Source of the DNA: Desmodus rotundus
Taxonomy: Eukaryota; Chordata; Mammalia; Chiroptera; Phyllostomidae
Assembly: GCF_022682495.2 (NCBI RefSeq)
Contig: NC_071397.1
Location: 20,430,384-20,494,383, forward strand
Direction: 5' to 3'
DNA length: 64,000 nucleotides
Part shown: in pieces, positions 45,901 to 60,900 of the stretch
How positions within the stretch are numbered: position 1 is the first letter of the stretch
Layout of the letters: every line of letters starts with the position of its first letter
Notes under the pieces: generated by a model
The model's input: the letters and a program-made list of their open reading frames with translations, nothing else
What the model was told of the DNA's origin: nothing
The model's database searches: none
Program-made: the position numbers and the translations under genes

Positions 45901-48900
45901 ACCTGGGGCCGGGAAGAGGGGCCGGCCACGGTTCCGCGCCAGGTGGAGCGGGTCCGGGCGGGCGGGCGGGACCCTCGTCCACGGACCGGTTCTCCCGTGG
46001 GGAGTCTGGCCTGTGCCCCGCCTGGGAGGCTAAGAGCCTTGCTTCGCCTGCAACGCCCCCACCCTGCCACAAGGCGGCAGACTTGGACCCAGCCGCTTCA
46101 ACCTTCCAGTCTCTGCTGAACCACCCAAAAATGGAGTGTGACCGCTGCGACCTCAGTCCCCCAGAGCTCGGAAACCCACCTCTGTGAGGGAATCGGCGGC
46201 CTCCTGTCCTTGGCGTCCGCAAAAGGCATTCACCTGCGGTGAACCTGGGCCTCGGGCGAGCAGGGCCAGGCCCCATGGTAGGAGCCCGGGAGGCAATGGC
46301 AGCCTCTGCGGCCAGGCCTCGGGCTCTCCCCGGGGCTCTCTCGGGGCACGGGCAACATCTCTCGCCTAGAGCGTGCCCACGCCATCCCTTGAGCCCCGCG
46401 AGACACCTGCTTCCCGTGATAAGAGGCCCCCTGCCTCCGTGGAGCTTGGAACTCTGGGGCCGGGCTGCGGGTCACTGGGCTAAGTGGCTGGAAACGCGCA
46501 GACCCCTCCGTCCCGACCGCCCAACTGCGAAGGACAGGGGGGAGGCCCCCAGGAGATGGCTTTTCTTAGAGCCGCGACTGGCCAGTTTCGGGCCAAGACG
46601 CGGTACCCGGCAGGCTCAGGGCAGGCAGCCCCACCAGAAGCCTCCCTAGGGGCAATGGGGCCCACCCTGGACATATCAGGCCTGCTTCACAGGGTCCCTG
46701 GGGTCGTGTCCGTGGAACTGGGAGCTCTCCCCGCCACCCAGAGGTCCGATCCTTTTCCCGTGGACCCCACTTGCCAGCCCGTCTCCCACCCCGCCAGAGG
46801 CAGAGTGCCAGGGAAGAACCAGGGACCTGGGGCCGGGAACAGGGGCCGGCCACGGTTCCGGGCCAGGTGGGGCGGGCCCGGGGAGGCGGGACCCACGCCC
46901 TGGGACCCGGTCTCCCGGGGGGTCTCGGGCCTGTGACCTGCCCGGGGGGCTGAGAGTCTTTCTTGGCTCAAACGGCCCCACCCTGCCCCGAGGCGGCAAA
47001 TCTGCACCGAGACGCTTATACTCTCTGAAGTCTGGGCTGAACTTTGAGAGAAGGGACTGTGTGGGATGCGACCTGGGTCCCACAGAGCTCGAACCCCCCC
47101 TCCCCGTGAAGGGATCCGCGGCCTGTGGTCCTTGGTGTGCGCAAAAGGCATTCACCTGCGGAGAACCTGGGCCCAGGTGAGCGTGACCAGGCCCCGCGGC
47201 AGGAGCCTGGGGAGGCCACTGGAGCCACGGGGGCCAGGGCTGGGCATTTTCCCGGGTGCTCTCTCGGGTCCCAGGCGCCCTCGCTCGCCCGGGGAGTGCC
47301 CACGGCGTCCCTTCACCCCCGCAGGACGCCTGCATCCTGCCATAAGCGGCCCACATCCTCCATGGAGCTGGGACACAAGGGGCCTGGGTGCGAGCAACGG
47401 GCCTACATGGCGGCAAAACCGCAGACCCCTCCGTCCCGTCCTCACCACAGCGAAGATCCCCCTGTTCTTCCATCCGTAAAGGGGTCCCCCTTTACGGATG
47501 GAAGAACAGGGGGGAGGCCCCCAGGAGATGGCTTTTCTCCGAGCCGCGGCTGGGTGGTTTCGGGCCCAGAGGCGGGGCCGCGCAGGCGCAAGCAGGCCCC
47601 ACCCCAAGCCCATCACTCTGGGCTACGAGCCACCCCCCCCTTGAGATATCAGGCCAGGTTCACCGGGTTCCTGGGCTGGTGTCAGAGTTAAGGGAAGCCC
47701 TCCCTGCCACCCAGAGGACCGCGCGTTTTCCCGTGGACCACACTTCCCAGCAGCTCTCCCACCCCCGCAGAGGCAGACTGCCAGGGAAGAACTAGGGACC
47801 TGGGGCCGGGAAGAGGGGCCGGCCACGGTTCCGCGCCAGGTGGAGCGGGTCCGGACGGGCGGGTGGGACCCTCGTCCACGGACCGGTTCTCCCGTGGGGA
47901 GTCTGGCCTGTGCCCCGCCTGGGAGGCTAAGAGCCTTGCTTCGCCTGCAACGCCCCCACCCTGCCACAAGGCGGCAGACTTGGACCCAGCCGCTTCAACC
48001 TTCCAGTCTCTGCTGAACCACCCAAAAATGGAGTGTGACCGCTGCGACCTCAGTCCCCCAGAGCTCGGAAACCCACCTCTGTGAGGGAATCGGCGGCCTC
48101 CTGTCCTTGGCGTCCGCAAAAGGCATTCACCTGCGGTGAACCTGGGCCTCGGGCGAGCAGGGCCAGGCCCCATGGTAGGAGCCCGGGGAGGCAATGGCAG
48201 CCTCTGCGGCCAGGCCTCGGGCTCTCCCCGGGGCTCTCTCGGGGCACGGGCAACATCTCTCGCCTAGAGCGTGCCCACGCCATCCCTTGAGCCCCGCGAG
48301 ACACCTGCTTCCCGTGATAAGAGGCCCCCTGCCTCCGTGGAGCTTGGAACTCTGGGGCCGGGCTGCGGGTCACTGGGCTAAGTGGCTGGAAACGCGCAGA
48401 CCCCTCCGTCCCGACCGCCCAACTGCGAAGGACAGGGGGGAGGCCCCCAGGAGATGGCTTTTCTTAGAGCCGCGACTGGCCAGTTTCGGGCCAAGACGCG
48501 GTACCCGGCAGGCTCAGGGCAGGCAGCCCCACCAGAAGCCTCCCTAGGGGCAATGGGGCCCACCCTGGACATATCAGGCCTGCTTCACAGGGTCCCTGGG
48601 GTCGTGTCCGTGGAACTGGGAGCTCTCCCCGCCACCCAGAGGTCCGATCCTTTTCCCGTGGACCCCACTTGCCAGCCCGTCTCCCACCCCGCCAGAGGCA
48701 GAGTGCCAGGGAAGAACCAGGGACCTGGGGCCGGGAACAGGGGCCGGCCACGGTTCCGGGCCAGGTGGGGCGGGCCCGGGGAGGCGGGACCCACGCCCTG
48801 GGACCCGGTCTCCCGGGGGGTCTCGGGCCTGTGACCTGCCCGGGGGGCTGAGAGTCTTTCTTGGCTCAAACGGCCCCACCCTGCCCCGAGGCGGCAAATC

Positions 48901-51900
48901 TGCACCGAGACGCTTATACTCTCTGAAGTCTGGGCTGAACTTTGAGAGAAGGGACTGTGTGGGATGCGACCTGGGTCCCACAGAGCTCGAACCCCCCCTC
49001 CCCGTGAAGGGATCCGCGGCCTGTGGTCCTTGGTGTGCGCAAAAGGCATTCACCTGCGGAGAACCTGGGCCCAGGTGAGCGTGACCAGGCCCCGCGGCAG
49101 GAGCCTGGGGAGGCCACTGGAGCCACGGGGGCCAGGGCTGGGCATTTTCCCGGGTGCTCTCTCTGGTCCCAGGCGCCCTCTCTTGTCCGGGGAGGGCCCA
49201 CGCCATCCCCTGACTCCCGCAGGACGCCTGCATCCCGCCATAAGCAGCCCACCTCCTCCATGGAGCTGGGACACATGGGGCCGGGGTGCGAGCAACTGGC
49301 CTACGAGGCGGCAAACCCGCAGACCCCTCCGTCCCGTCCCCATCACTGCGAAGATCCCCCTGTTCTTCCATCCGTAAAGGGGTCCCCCTTTACGGATGGA
49401 AGAACAGGGGGGAGGCCCCCAGGAGATGGCTTTTGTCCGAGCCGCGGCTGGGTGGTTTCGGGCCCAGAGGCGGGGCCGCGCAGGCGCAAGCAGGCCCCAC
49501 CTCAAGCCCATCCCTCCGGGCTACGAGCCACCCCCCCCTTGAGATATCAGGCCAGGTTCACCGGGTTCCTGGGCTGGTGTCAGAGTTAAGGGAAGCCCTC
49601 CCTGCCACCCAGAGGACCGCGCGTTTTCCCGTGGACCACACTTCCCAGCAGCTCTCCCACCCCCGCAGAGGCAGAGTGCCAGGGAAGAACTAGGGACCTG
49701 GGGCCGGGAAGAGGGGCCGGCCACGGTTCCGCGCCAGGTGGAGCGGGTCCGGGCGGGCGGGCGGGACCCTCGTCCACGGACCGGTTCTCCCGTGGGGAGT
49801 CTGGCCTGTGCCCCGCCTGGGAGGCTAAGAGCCTTGCTTCGCCTGCAACGCCCCCACCCTGCCACAAGGCGGCAGACTTGGACCCAGCCGCTTCAACCTT
49901 CCAGTCTCTGCTGAACCACCCAAAAATGGAGTGTGACCGCTGCGACCTCAGTCCCCCAGAGCTCGGAAACCCACCTCTGTGAGGGAATCGGCGGCCTCCT
50001 GTCCTTGGCGTCCGCAAAAGGCATTCACCTGCGGTGAACCTGGGCCTCGGGCGAGCAGGGCCAGGCCCCATGGTAGGAGCCCGGGGAGGCAATGGCAGCC
50101 TCTGCGGCCAGGCCTCGGGCTCTCCCCGGGGCTCTCTCGGGGCACGGGCAACATCTCTCGCCTAGAGCGTGCCCACGCCATCCCTTGAGCCCCGCGAGAC
50201 ACCTGCTTCCCGTGATAAGAGGCCCCCTGCCTCCGTGGAGCTTGGAACTCTGGGGCCGGGCTGCGGGTCACTGGGCTAAGTGGCTGGAAACGCGCAGACC
50301 CCTCCGTCCCGACCGCCCAACTGCGAAGGACAGGGGGGAGGCCCCCAGGAGATGGCTTTTCTTAGAGCCGCGACTGGCCAGTTTCGGGCCAAGACGCGGT
50401 ACCCGGCAGGCTCAGGGCAGGCAGCCCCACCAGAAGCCTCCCTAGGGGCAACGGGGCCCACCCTGGACATATCAGGCCTGCTTCACAGGGTCCCTGGGGT
50501 CGTGTCCGTGGAACTGGGAGCTCTCCCCGCCACCCAGAGGTCCGATCCTTTTCCCGTGGACCCCACTTGCCAGCCCGTCTCCCACCCCGCCAGAGGCAGA
50601 GTGCCAGGGAAGAACCAGGGACCTGGGGCCGGGAACAGGGGCCGGCCACGGTTCCGGGCCAGGTGGGGCGGGCCCGGGGAGGCGGGACCCACGCCCTGGG
50701 ACCCGGTCTCCCGGGGGGTCTCGGGCCTGTGACCTGCCCGGGGGGCTGAGAGTCTTTCTTGGCTCAAACGGCCCCACCCTGCCCCGAGGCGGCAAATCTG
50801 CACCGAGACGCTTATACTCTCTGAAGTCTGGGCTGAACTTTGAGAGAAGGGACTGTGTGGGATGCGACCTGGGTCCCACAGAGCTCGAACCCCCCCTCCC
50901 CGTGAAGGGATCCGCGGCCTGTGGTCCTTGGTGTGCGCAAAAGGCATTCACCTGCGGAGAACCTGGGCCCAGGTGAGCGTGACCAGGCCCCGCGGCAGGA
51001 GCCTGGGGAGGCCACTGGAGCCACGGGGGCCAGGGCTGGGCATTTTCCCGGGTGCTCTCTCTGGTCCCAGGCGCCCTCTCTTGCCCGGGGAGGGCCCACG
51101 CCATCCCCTGACTCCCGCAGGACGCCTGCATCCCGCCATAAGCAGCCCACCTCCTCCATGGAGCTGGGACACATGGGGCCGGGGTGCGAGCAACTGGCCT
51201 ACGAGGCGGCAAACCCGCAGACCCCTCCGTCCCGTCCCCATCACTGCGAAGATCCCCCTGTTCTTCCATCCGTAAAGGGGTCCCCCTTTACGGATGGAAG
51301 AACAGGGGGGAGGCCCCCAGGAGATGGCTTTTGTCCGAGCCGCGGCTGGGTGGTTTCGGGCCCAGAGGCGGGGCCGCGCAGGCGCAAGCAGGCCCCACCT
51401 CAAGCCCATCCCTCCGGGCTACGAGCCACCCCCCCCTTGAGATATCAGGCCAGGTTCACCGGGTTCCTGGGCTGGTGTCAGAGTTAAGGGAAGCCCTCCC
51501 TGCCACCCAGAGGACCGCGCGTTTTCCCGTGGACCACACTTCCCAGCAGCTCTCCCACCCCCGCAGAGGCAGAGTGCCAGGGAAGAACTAGGGACCTGGG
51601 GCCGGGAAGAGGGGCCGGCCACGGTTCCGCGCCAGGTGGAGCGGGTCCGGGCGGGCGGGCGGGACCCTCGTCCACGGACCGGTTCTCCCGTGGGGAGTCT
51701 GGCCTGTGCCCCGCCTGGGAGGCTAAGAGCCTTGCTTCGCCTGCAACGCCCCCACCCTGCCACAAGGCGGCAGACTTGGACCCAGCCGCTTCAACCTTCC
51801 AGTCTCTGCTGAACCACCCAAAAATGGAGTGTGACCGCTGCGACCTCAGTCCCCCAGAGCTCGGAAACCCACCTCTGTGAGGGAATCGGCGGCCTCCTGT

Positions 51901-54900
51901 CCTTGGCGTCCGCAAAAGGCATTCACCTGCGGTGAACCTGGGCCTCGGGCGAGCAGGGCCAGGCCCCATGGTAGGAGCCCGGGGAGGCAATGGCAGCCTC
52001 TGCGGCCAGGCCTCGGGCTCTCCCCGGGGCTCTCTCGGGGCACGGGCAACATCTCTCGCCTAGAGCGTGCCCACGCCATCCCTTGAGCCCCGCGAGACAC
52101 CTGCTTCCCGTGATAAGAGGCCCCCTGCCTCCGTGGAGCTTGGAACTCTGGGGCCGGGCTGCGGGTCACTGGGCTAAGTGGCTGGAAACGCGCAGACCCC
52201 TCCGTCCCGACCGCCCAAATGCGAAGGACAGGGGGGAGGCCCCCAGGAGATGGCTTTTCTTAGAGCCGCGACTGGCCAGTTTCGGGCCAAGACGCGGTAC
52301 CCGGCAGGCTCAGGGCAGGCAGCCCCACCAGAAGCCTCCCTAGGGGCAACGGGGCCCACCCTGGACATATCAGGCCTGCTTCACAGGGTCCCTGGGGTCG
52401 TGTCCGTGGAACTGGGAGCTCTCCCCGCCACCCAGAGGTCCGATCCTTTTCCCGTGGACCCCACTTGCCAGCCCGTCTCCCACCCCGCCAGAGGCAGAGT
52501 GCCAGGGAAGAACCAGGGACCTGGGGCCGGGAACAGGGGCCGGCCACGGTTCCGGGCCAGGTGGGGCGGGCCCGGGGAGGCGGGACCCACGCCCTGGGAC
52601 CCGGTCTCCCGGGGGGTCTCGGGCCTGTGACCTGCCCGGGGGGCTGAGAGTCTTTCTTGGCTCAAACGGCCCCACCCTGCCCCGAGGCGGCAAATCTGCA
52701 CCGAGACGCTTATACTCTCTGAAGTCTGGGCTGAACTTTGAGAGAAGGGACTGTGTGGGATGCGACCTGGGTCCCACAGAGCTCGAACACCCCCTCCCCG
52801 TGAAGGGATCCGCGGCCTGTGGTCCTTGGTGTGCGCAAAAGGCATTCACCTGCGGAGAACCTGGGCCCAGGTGAGCGTGACCAGGCCCCGCGGCAGGAGC
52901 CTGGGGAGGCCACTGGAGCCACGGGGGCCAGGGCTGGGCATTTTCCCGGGTGCTCTCTCTGGTCCCAGGCGCCCTCTCTTGCCCGGGGAGGGCCCACGCC
53001 ATCCCCTGACTCCCGCAGGACGCCTGCATCCCGCCATAAGCAGCCCACCTCCTCCATGGAGCTGGGACACATGGGGCCGGGGTGCGAGCAACTGGCCTAC
53101 GAGGCGGCAAACCCGCAGACCCCTCCGTCCCGTCCCCATCACTGCGAAGATCCCCCTGTTCTTCCATCCGTAAAGGGGTCCCCCTTTACGGATGGAAGAA
53201 CAGGGGGGAGGCCCCCAGGAGATGGCTTTTGTCCGAGCCGCGGCTGGGTGGTTTCGGGCCCAGAGGCGGGGCCGCGCAGGCGCAAGCAGGCCCCACCTCA
53301 AGCCCATCCCTCCGGGCTACGAGCCACCCCCCCCTTGAGATATCAGGCCAGGTTCACCGGGTTCCTGGGCTGGTGTCAGAGTTAAGGGAAGCCCTCCCTG
53401 CCACCCAGAGGACCGCGCGTTTTCCCGTGGACCACACTTCCCAGCAGCTCTCCCACCCCCGCAGAGGCAGAGTGCCAGGGAAGAACTAGGGACCTGGGGC
53501 CGGGAAGAGGGGCCGGCCACGGTTCCGCGCCAGGTGGAGCGGGTCCGGGCGGGCGGGCGGGACCCTCGTCCACGGACCGGTTCTCCCGTGGGGAGTCTGG
53601 CCTGTGCCCCGCCTGGGAGGCTAAGAGCCTTGCTTCGCCTGCAACGCCCCCACCCTGCCACAAGGCGGCAGACTTGGACCCAGCCGCTTCAACCTTCCAG
53701 TCTCTGCTGAACCACCCAAAAATGGAGTGTGACCGCTGCGACCTCAGTCCCCCAGAGCTCGGAAACCCACCTCTGTGAGGGAATCGGCGGCCTCCTGTCC
53801 TTGGCGTCCGCAAAAGGCATTCACCTGCGGTGAACCTGGGCCTCGGGCGAGCAGGGCCAGGCCCCATGGTAGGAGCCCGGGGAGGCAATGGCAGCCTCTG
53901 CGGCCAGGCCTCGGGCTCTCCCCGGGGCTCTCTCGGGGCACGGGCAACATCTCTCGCCTAGAGCGTGCCCACGCCATCCCTTGAGCCCCGCGAGACACCT
54001 GCTTCCCGTGATAAGAGGCCCCCTGCCTCCGTGGAGCTTGGAACTCTGGGGCCGGGCTGCGGGTCACTGGGCTAAGTGGCTGGAAACGCGCAGACCCCTC
54101 CGTCCCGACCGCCCAAATGCGAAGGACAGGGGGGAGGCCCCCAGGAGATGGCTTTTCTTAGAGCCGCGACTGGCCAGTTTCGGGCCAAGACGCGGTACCC
54201 GGCAGGCTCAGGGCAGGCAGCCCCACCAGAAGCCTCCCTAGGGGCAACGGGGCCCACCCTGGACATATCAGGCCTGCTTCACAGGGTCCCTGGGGTCGTG
54301 TCCGTGGAACTGGGAGCTCTCCCCGCCACCCAGAGGTCCGATCCTTTTCCCGTGGACCCCACTTGCCAGCCCGTCTCCCACCCCGCCAGAGGCAGAGTGC
54401 CAGGGAAGAACCAGGGACCTGGGGCCGGGAACAGGGGCCGGCCACGGTTCCGGGCCAGGTGGGGCGGGCCCGGGGAGGCGGGACCCACGCCCTGGGACCC
54501 GGTCTCCCGGGGGGTCTCGGGCCTGTGACCTGCCCGGGGGGCTGAGAGTCTTTCTTGGCTCAAACGGCCCCACCCTGCCCCGAGGCGGCAAATCTGCACC
54601 GAGACGCTTATACTCTCTGAAGTCTGGGCTGAACTTTGAGAGAAGGGACTGTGTGGGATGCGACCTGGGTCCCACAGAGCTCGAACACCCCCTCCCCGTG
54701 AAGGGATCCGCGGCCTGTGGTCCTTGGTGTGCGCAAAAGGCATTCACCTGCGGAGAACCTGGGCCCAGGTGAGCGTGACCAGGCCCCGCGGCAGGAGCCT
54801 GGGGAGGCCACTGGAGCCACGGGGGCCAGGGCTGGGCATTTTCCCGGGTGCTCTCTCTGGTCCCAGGCGCCCTCTCTTGCCCGGGGAGGGCCCACGCCAT

Positions 54901-57900
54901 CCCCTGACTCCCGCAGGACGCCTGCATCCCGCCATAAGCAGCCCACCTCCTCCATGGAGCTGGGACACATGGGGCCGGGGTGCGAGCAACTGGCCTACGA
55001 GGCGGCAAACCCGCAGACCCCTCCGTCCCGTCCCCATCACTGCGAAGATCCCCCTGTTCTTCCATCCGTAAAGGGGTCCCCCTTTACGGATGGAAGAACA
55101 GGGGGGAGGCCCCCAGGAGATGGCTTTTGTCCGAGCCGCGGCTGGGTGGTTTCGGGCCCAGAGGCGGGGCCGCGCAGGCGCAAGCAGGCCCCACCTCAAG
55201 CCCATCCCTCCGGGCTACGAGCCACCCCCCCCTTGAGATATCAGGCCAGGTTCACCGGGTTCCTGGGCTGGTGTCAGAGTTAAGGGAAGCCCTCCCTGCC
55301 ACCCAGAGGACCGCGCGTTTTCCCGTGGACCACACTTCCCAGCAGCTCTCCCACCCCCGCAGAGGCAGAGTGCCAGGGAAGAACTAGGGACCTGGGGCCG
55401 GGAAGAGGGGCCGGCCACGGTTCCGCGCCAGGTGGAGCGGGTCCGGGCGGGCGGGCGGGACCCTCGTCCACGGACCGGTTCTCCCGTGGGGAGTCTGGCC
55501 TGTGCCCCGCCTGGGAGGCTAAGAGCCTTGCTTCGCCTGCAACGCCCCCACCCTGCCACAAGGCGGCAGACTTGGACCCAGCCGCTTCAACCTTCCAGTC
55601 TCTGCTGAACCACCCAAAAATGGAGTGTGACCGCTGCGACCTCAGTCCCCCAGAGCTCGGAAACCCACCTCTGTGAGGGAATCGGCGGCCTCCTGTCCTT
55701 GGCGTCCGCAAAAGGCATTCACCTGCGGTGAACCTGGGCCTCGGGCGAGCAGGGCCAGGCCCCATGGTAGGAGCCCGGGGAGGCAATGGCAGCCTCTGCG
55801 GCCAGGCCTCGGGCTCTCCCCGGGGCTCTCTCGGGGCACGGGCAACATCTCTCGCCTAGAGCGTGCCCACGCCATCCCTTGAGCCCCGCGAGACACCTGC
55901 TTCCCGTGATAAGAGGCCCCCTGCCTCCGTGGAGCTTGGAACTCTGGGGCCGGGCTGCGGGTCACTGGGCTAAGTGGCTGGAAACGCGCAGACCCCTCCG
56001 TCCCGACCGCCCAAATGCGAAGGACAGGGGGGAGGCCCCCAGGAGATGGCTTTTCTTAGAGCCGCGACTGGCCAGTTTCGGGCCAAGACGCGGTACCCGG
56101 CAGGCTCAGGGCAGGCAGCCCCACCAGAAGCCTCCCTAGGGGCAACGGGGCCCACCCTGGACATATCAGGCCTGCTTCACAGGGTCCCTGGGGTCGTGTC
56201 CGTGGAACTGGGAGCTCTCCCCGCCACCCAGAGGTCCGATCCTTTTCCCGTGGACCCCACTTGCCAGCCCGTCTCCCACCCCGCCAGAGGCAGAGTGCCA
56301 GGGAAGAACCAGGGACCTGGGGCCGGGAACAGGGGCCGGCCACGGTTCCGGGCCAGGTGGGGCGGGCCCGGGGAGGCGGGACCCACGCCCTGGGACCCGG
56401 TCTCCCGGGGGGTCTCGGGCCTGTGACCTGCCCGGGGGGCTGAGAGTCTTTCTTGGCTCAAACGGCCCCACCCTGCCCCGAGGCGGCAAATCTGCACCGA
56501 GACGCTTATACTCTCTGAAGTCTGGGCTGAACTTTGAGAGAAGGGACTGTGTGGGATGCGACCTGGGTCCCACAGAGCTCGAACCCCCCCTCCCCGTGAA
56601 GGGATCCGCGGCCTGTGGTCCTTGGTGTGCGCAAAAGGCATTCACCTGCGGAGAACCTGGGCCCAGGTGAGCGTGACCAGGCCCCGCGGCAGGAGCCTGG
56701 GGAGGCCACTGGAGCCACGGGGACCAGGGCTGGGCATTTTCCCGGGTGCTCTCTCTGGTCCCAGGCGCCCTCTCTTGCCCGGGGAGGGCCCACGCCATCC
56801 CCTGACTCCCGCAGGACGCCTGCATCCCGCCATAAGCAGCCCACCTCCTCCATGGAGCTGGGACACATGGGGCCGGGGTGCGAGCAACTGGCCTACGAGG
56901 CGGCAAACCCGCAGACCCCTCCGTCCCGTCCCCATCACTGCGAAGATCCCCCTGTTCTTCCATCCGTAAAGGGGTCCCCCTTTACGGATGGAAGAACAGG
57001 GGGGAGGCCCCCAGGAGATGGCTTTTGTCCGAGCCGCGGCTGGGTGGTTTCGGGCCCAGAGGCGGGGCCGCGCAGGCGCAAGCAGGCCCCACCTCAAGCC
57101 CATCCCTCCGGGCTACGAGCCACCCCCCCCTTGAGATATCAGGCCAGGTTCACCGGGTTCCTGGGCTGGTGTCAGAGTTAAGGGAAGCCCTCCCTGCCAC
57201 CCAGAGGACCGCGCGTTTTCCCGTGGACCACACTTCCCAGCAGCTCTCCCACCCCCGCAGAGGCAGAGTGCCAGGGAAGAACTAGGGACCTGGGGCCGGG
57301 AAGAGGGGCCGGCCACGGTTCCGCGCCAGGTGGAGCGGGTCCGGGCGGGCGGGCGGGACCCTCGTCCACGGACCGGTTCTCCCGTGGGGAGTCTGGCCTG
57401 TGCCCCGCCTGGGAGGCTAAGAGCCTTGCTTCGCCTGCAACGCCCCCACCCTGCCACAAGGCGGCAGACTTGGACCCAGCCGCTTCAACCTTCCAGTCTC
57501 TGCTGAACCACCCAAAAATGGAGTGTGACCGCTGCGACCTCAGTCCCCCAGAGCTCGGAAACCCACCTCTGTGAGGGAATCGGCGGCCTCCTGTCCTTGG
57601 CGTCCGCAAAAGGCATTCACCTGCGGTGAACCTGGGCCTCGGGCGAGCAGGGCCAGGCCCCATGGTAGGAGCCCGGGGAGGCAATGGCAGCCTCTGCGGC
57701 CAGGCCTCGGGCTCTCCCCGGGGCTCTCTCGGGGCACGGGCAACATCTCTCGCCTAGAGCGTGCCCACGCCATCCCTTGAGCCCCGCGAGACACCTGCTT
57801 CCCGTGATAAGAGGCCCCCTGCCTCCGTGGAGCTTGGAACTCTGGGGCCGGGCTGCGGGTCACTGGGCTAAGTGGCTGGAAACGCGCAGACCCCTCCGTC

Positions 57901-60900
57901 CCGACCGCCCAAATGCGAAGGACAGGGGGGAGGCCCCCAGGAGATGGCTTTTCTTAGAGCCGCGACTGGCCAGTTTCGGGCCAAGACGCGGTACCCGGCA
58001 GGCTCAGGGCAGGCAGCCCCACCAGAAGCCTCCCTAGGGGCAACGGGGCCCACCCTGGACATATCAGGCCTGCTTCACAGGGTCCCTGGGGTCGTGTCCG
58101 TGGAACTGGGAGCTCTCCCCGCCACCCAGAGGTCCGATCCTTTTCCCGTGGACCCCACTTGCCAGCCCGTCTCCCACCCCGCCAGAGGCAGAGTGCCAGG
58201 GAAGAACCAGGGACCTGGGGCAGGGAACAGGGGCGGGCCACGGTTCCGGGCCAGGTGGGGCGGGCCCGGGGAGGCGGGACCCACGCCCTGGGACCCGGTC
58301 TCCCGGGGGGTCTCGGGCCTGTGACCTGCCCGGGGGGCTGAGAGTCTTTCTTGGCTCAAACGGCCCCACCCTGCCCCGAGGCGGCAAATCTGCACCGAGA
58401 CGCTTATACTCTCTGAAGTCTGGGCTGAACTTTGAGAGAAGGGACTGTGTGGGATGCGACCTGGGTCCCACAGAGCTCGAACACCCCCTCCCCGTGAAGG
58501 GATCCGCGGCCTGTGGTCCTTGGTGTGCGCAAAAGGCATTCACCTGCGGAGAACCTGGGCCCAGGTGAGCGTGACCAGGCCCCGCGGCAGGAGCCTGGGG
58601 AGGCCACTGGAGCCACGGGGGCCAGGGCTGGGCATTTTCCCGGGTGCTCTCTCTGGTCCCAGGCGCCCTCTCTTGCCCGGGGAGGGCCCACGCCATCCCC
58701 TGACTCCCGCAGGACGCCTGCATCCCGCCATAAGCAGCCCACCTCCTCCATGGAGCTGGGACACATGGGGCCGGGGTGCGAGCAACTGGCCTACGAGGCG
58801 GCAAACCCGCAGACCCCTCCGTCCCGTCCCCATCACTGCGAAGATCCCCCTGTTCTTCCATCCGTAAAGGGGTCACCCTTTACGGATGGAAGAACATGGG
58901 GGAGGCCCCCAGGAGATGGCTTTTGTCCGAGCCGCGGCTGGGTGGTTTCGGGCCCAGAGGCGGGGCCGCGCAGGCGCAAGCAGGCCCCACCTCAAGCCCA
59001 TCCCTCCGGGCTACGAGCCACCCCCCCCTTGAGATATCAGGCCAGGTTCACCGGGTTCCTGGGCTGGTGTCAGAGTTAAGGGAAGCCCTCCCTGCCACCC
59101 AGAGGACCGCGCGTTTTCCCGTGGACCACACTTCCCAGCAGCTCTCCCACCCCCGCAGAGGCAGAGTGCCAGGGAAGAACTAGGGACCTGGGGCCGGGAA
59201 GAGGGGCCGGCCACGGTTCCGCGCCAGGTGGAGCGGGTCCGGGCGGGCGGGCGGGACCCTCGTCCACGGACCGGTTCTCCCGTGGGGAGTCTGGCCTGTG
59301 CCCCGCCTGGGAGGCTAAGAGCCTTGCTTCGCCTGCAACGCCCCCACCCTGCCACAAGGCGGCAGACTTGGACCCAGCCGCTTCAACCTTCCAGTCTCTG
59401 CTGAACCACCCAAAAATGGAGTGTGACCGCTGCGACCTCAGTCCCCCAGAGCTCGGAAACCCACCTCTGTGAGGGAATCGGCGGCCTCCTGTCCTTGGCG
59501 TCCGCAAAAGGCATTCACCTGCGGTGAACCTGGGCCTCGGGCGAGAAGGGCCAGGCCCCATGGTAGGAGCCCGGGGAGGCAATGGCAGCCTCTGCGGCCA
59601 GGCCTCGGGCTCTCCCCGGGGCTCTCTCGGGGCACGGGCAACATCTCTCGCCTAGAGCGTGCCCACGCCATCCCTTGAGCCCCGCGAGACACCTGCTTCC
59701 CGTGATAAGAGGCCCCCTGCCTCCGTGGAGCTTGGAACTCTGGGGCCGGGCTGCGGGTCACTGGGCTAAGTGGCTGGAAACGCGCAGACCCCTCCGTCCC
59801 GACCGCCCAACTGCGAAGGACAGGGGGGAGGCCCCCAGGAGATGGCTTTTCTTAGAGCCGCGACTGGCCAGTTTCGGGCCAAGACGCGGTACCCGGCAGG
59901 CTCAGGGCAGGCAGCCCCACCAGAAGCCTCCCTAGGGGCAATGGGGCCCACCCTGGACATATCAGGCCTGCTTCACAGGGTCCCTGGGGTCGTGTCCGTG
60001 GAACTGGGAGCTCTCCCCGCCACCCAGAGGTCCGATCCTTTTCCCGTGGACCCCACTTGCCAGCCCGTCTCCCACCCCGCCAGAGGCAGAGTGCCAGGGA
60101 AGAACCAGGGACCTGGGGCCGGGAACAGGGGCCGGCCACGGTTCCGGGCCAGGTGGGGCGGGCCCGGGGAGGCGGGACCCACGCCCTGGGACCCGGTCTC
60201 CCGGGGGGTCTCGGGCCTGTGACCTGCCCGGGGGGCTGAGAGTCTTTCTTGGCTCAAACGGCCCCACCCTGCCCCGAGGCGGCAAATCTGCACCGAGACG
60301 CTTATACTCTCTGAAGTCTGGGCTGAACTTTGAGAGAAGGGACTGTGTGGGATGCGACCTGGGTCCCACAGAGCTCGAACCCCCCCTCCCCTTGAAGGGA
60401 TCCGCGGCCTGTGGTCCTTGGTGTGCGCAAAAGGCATTCACCTGCGGAGAACCTGGGCCCAGGTGAGCGTGACCAGGCCCCGCGGCAGGAGCCTGGGGAG
60501 GCCACTGGAGCCACGGGGGCCAGGGCTGGGCATTTTCCCGGGTGCTCTCTCTGGTCCCAGGCGCCCTCTCTTGTCCGGGGAGGGCCCACGCCATCCCCTG
60601 ACTCCCGCAGGACGCCTGCATCCCGCCATAAGCAGCCCACCTCCTCCATGGAGCTGGGACACATGGGGCCGGGGTGCGAGCAACTGGCCTACGAGGCGGC
60701 AAACCCGCAGACCCCTCCGTCCCGTCCCCATCACTGCGAAGATCCCCCTGTTCTTCCATCCGTAAAGGGGTCACCCTTTACGGATGGAAGAACAGGGGGG
60801 AGGCCCCCAGGAGATGGCTTTTGTCCGAGCCGCGGCTGGGTGGTTTCGGGCCCAGAGGCGGGGCCGCGCAGGCGCAAGCAGGCCCCACCTCAAGCCCATC

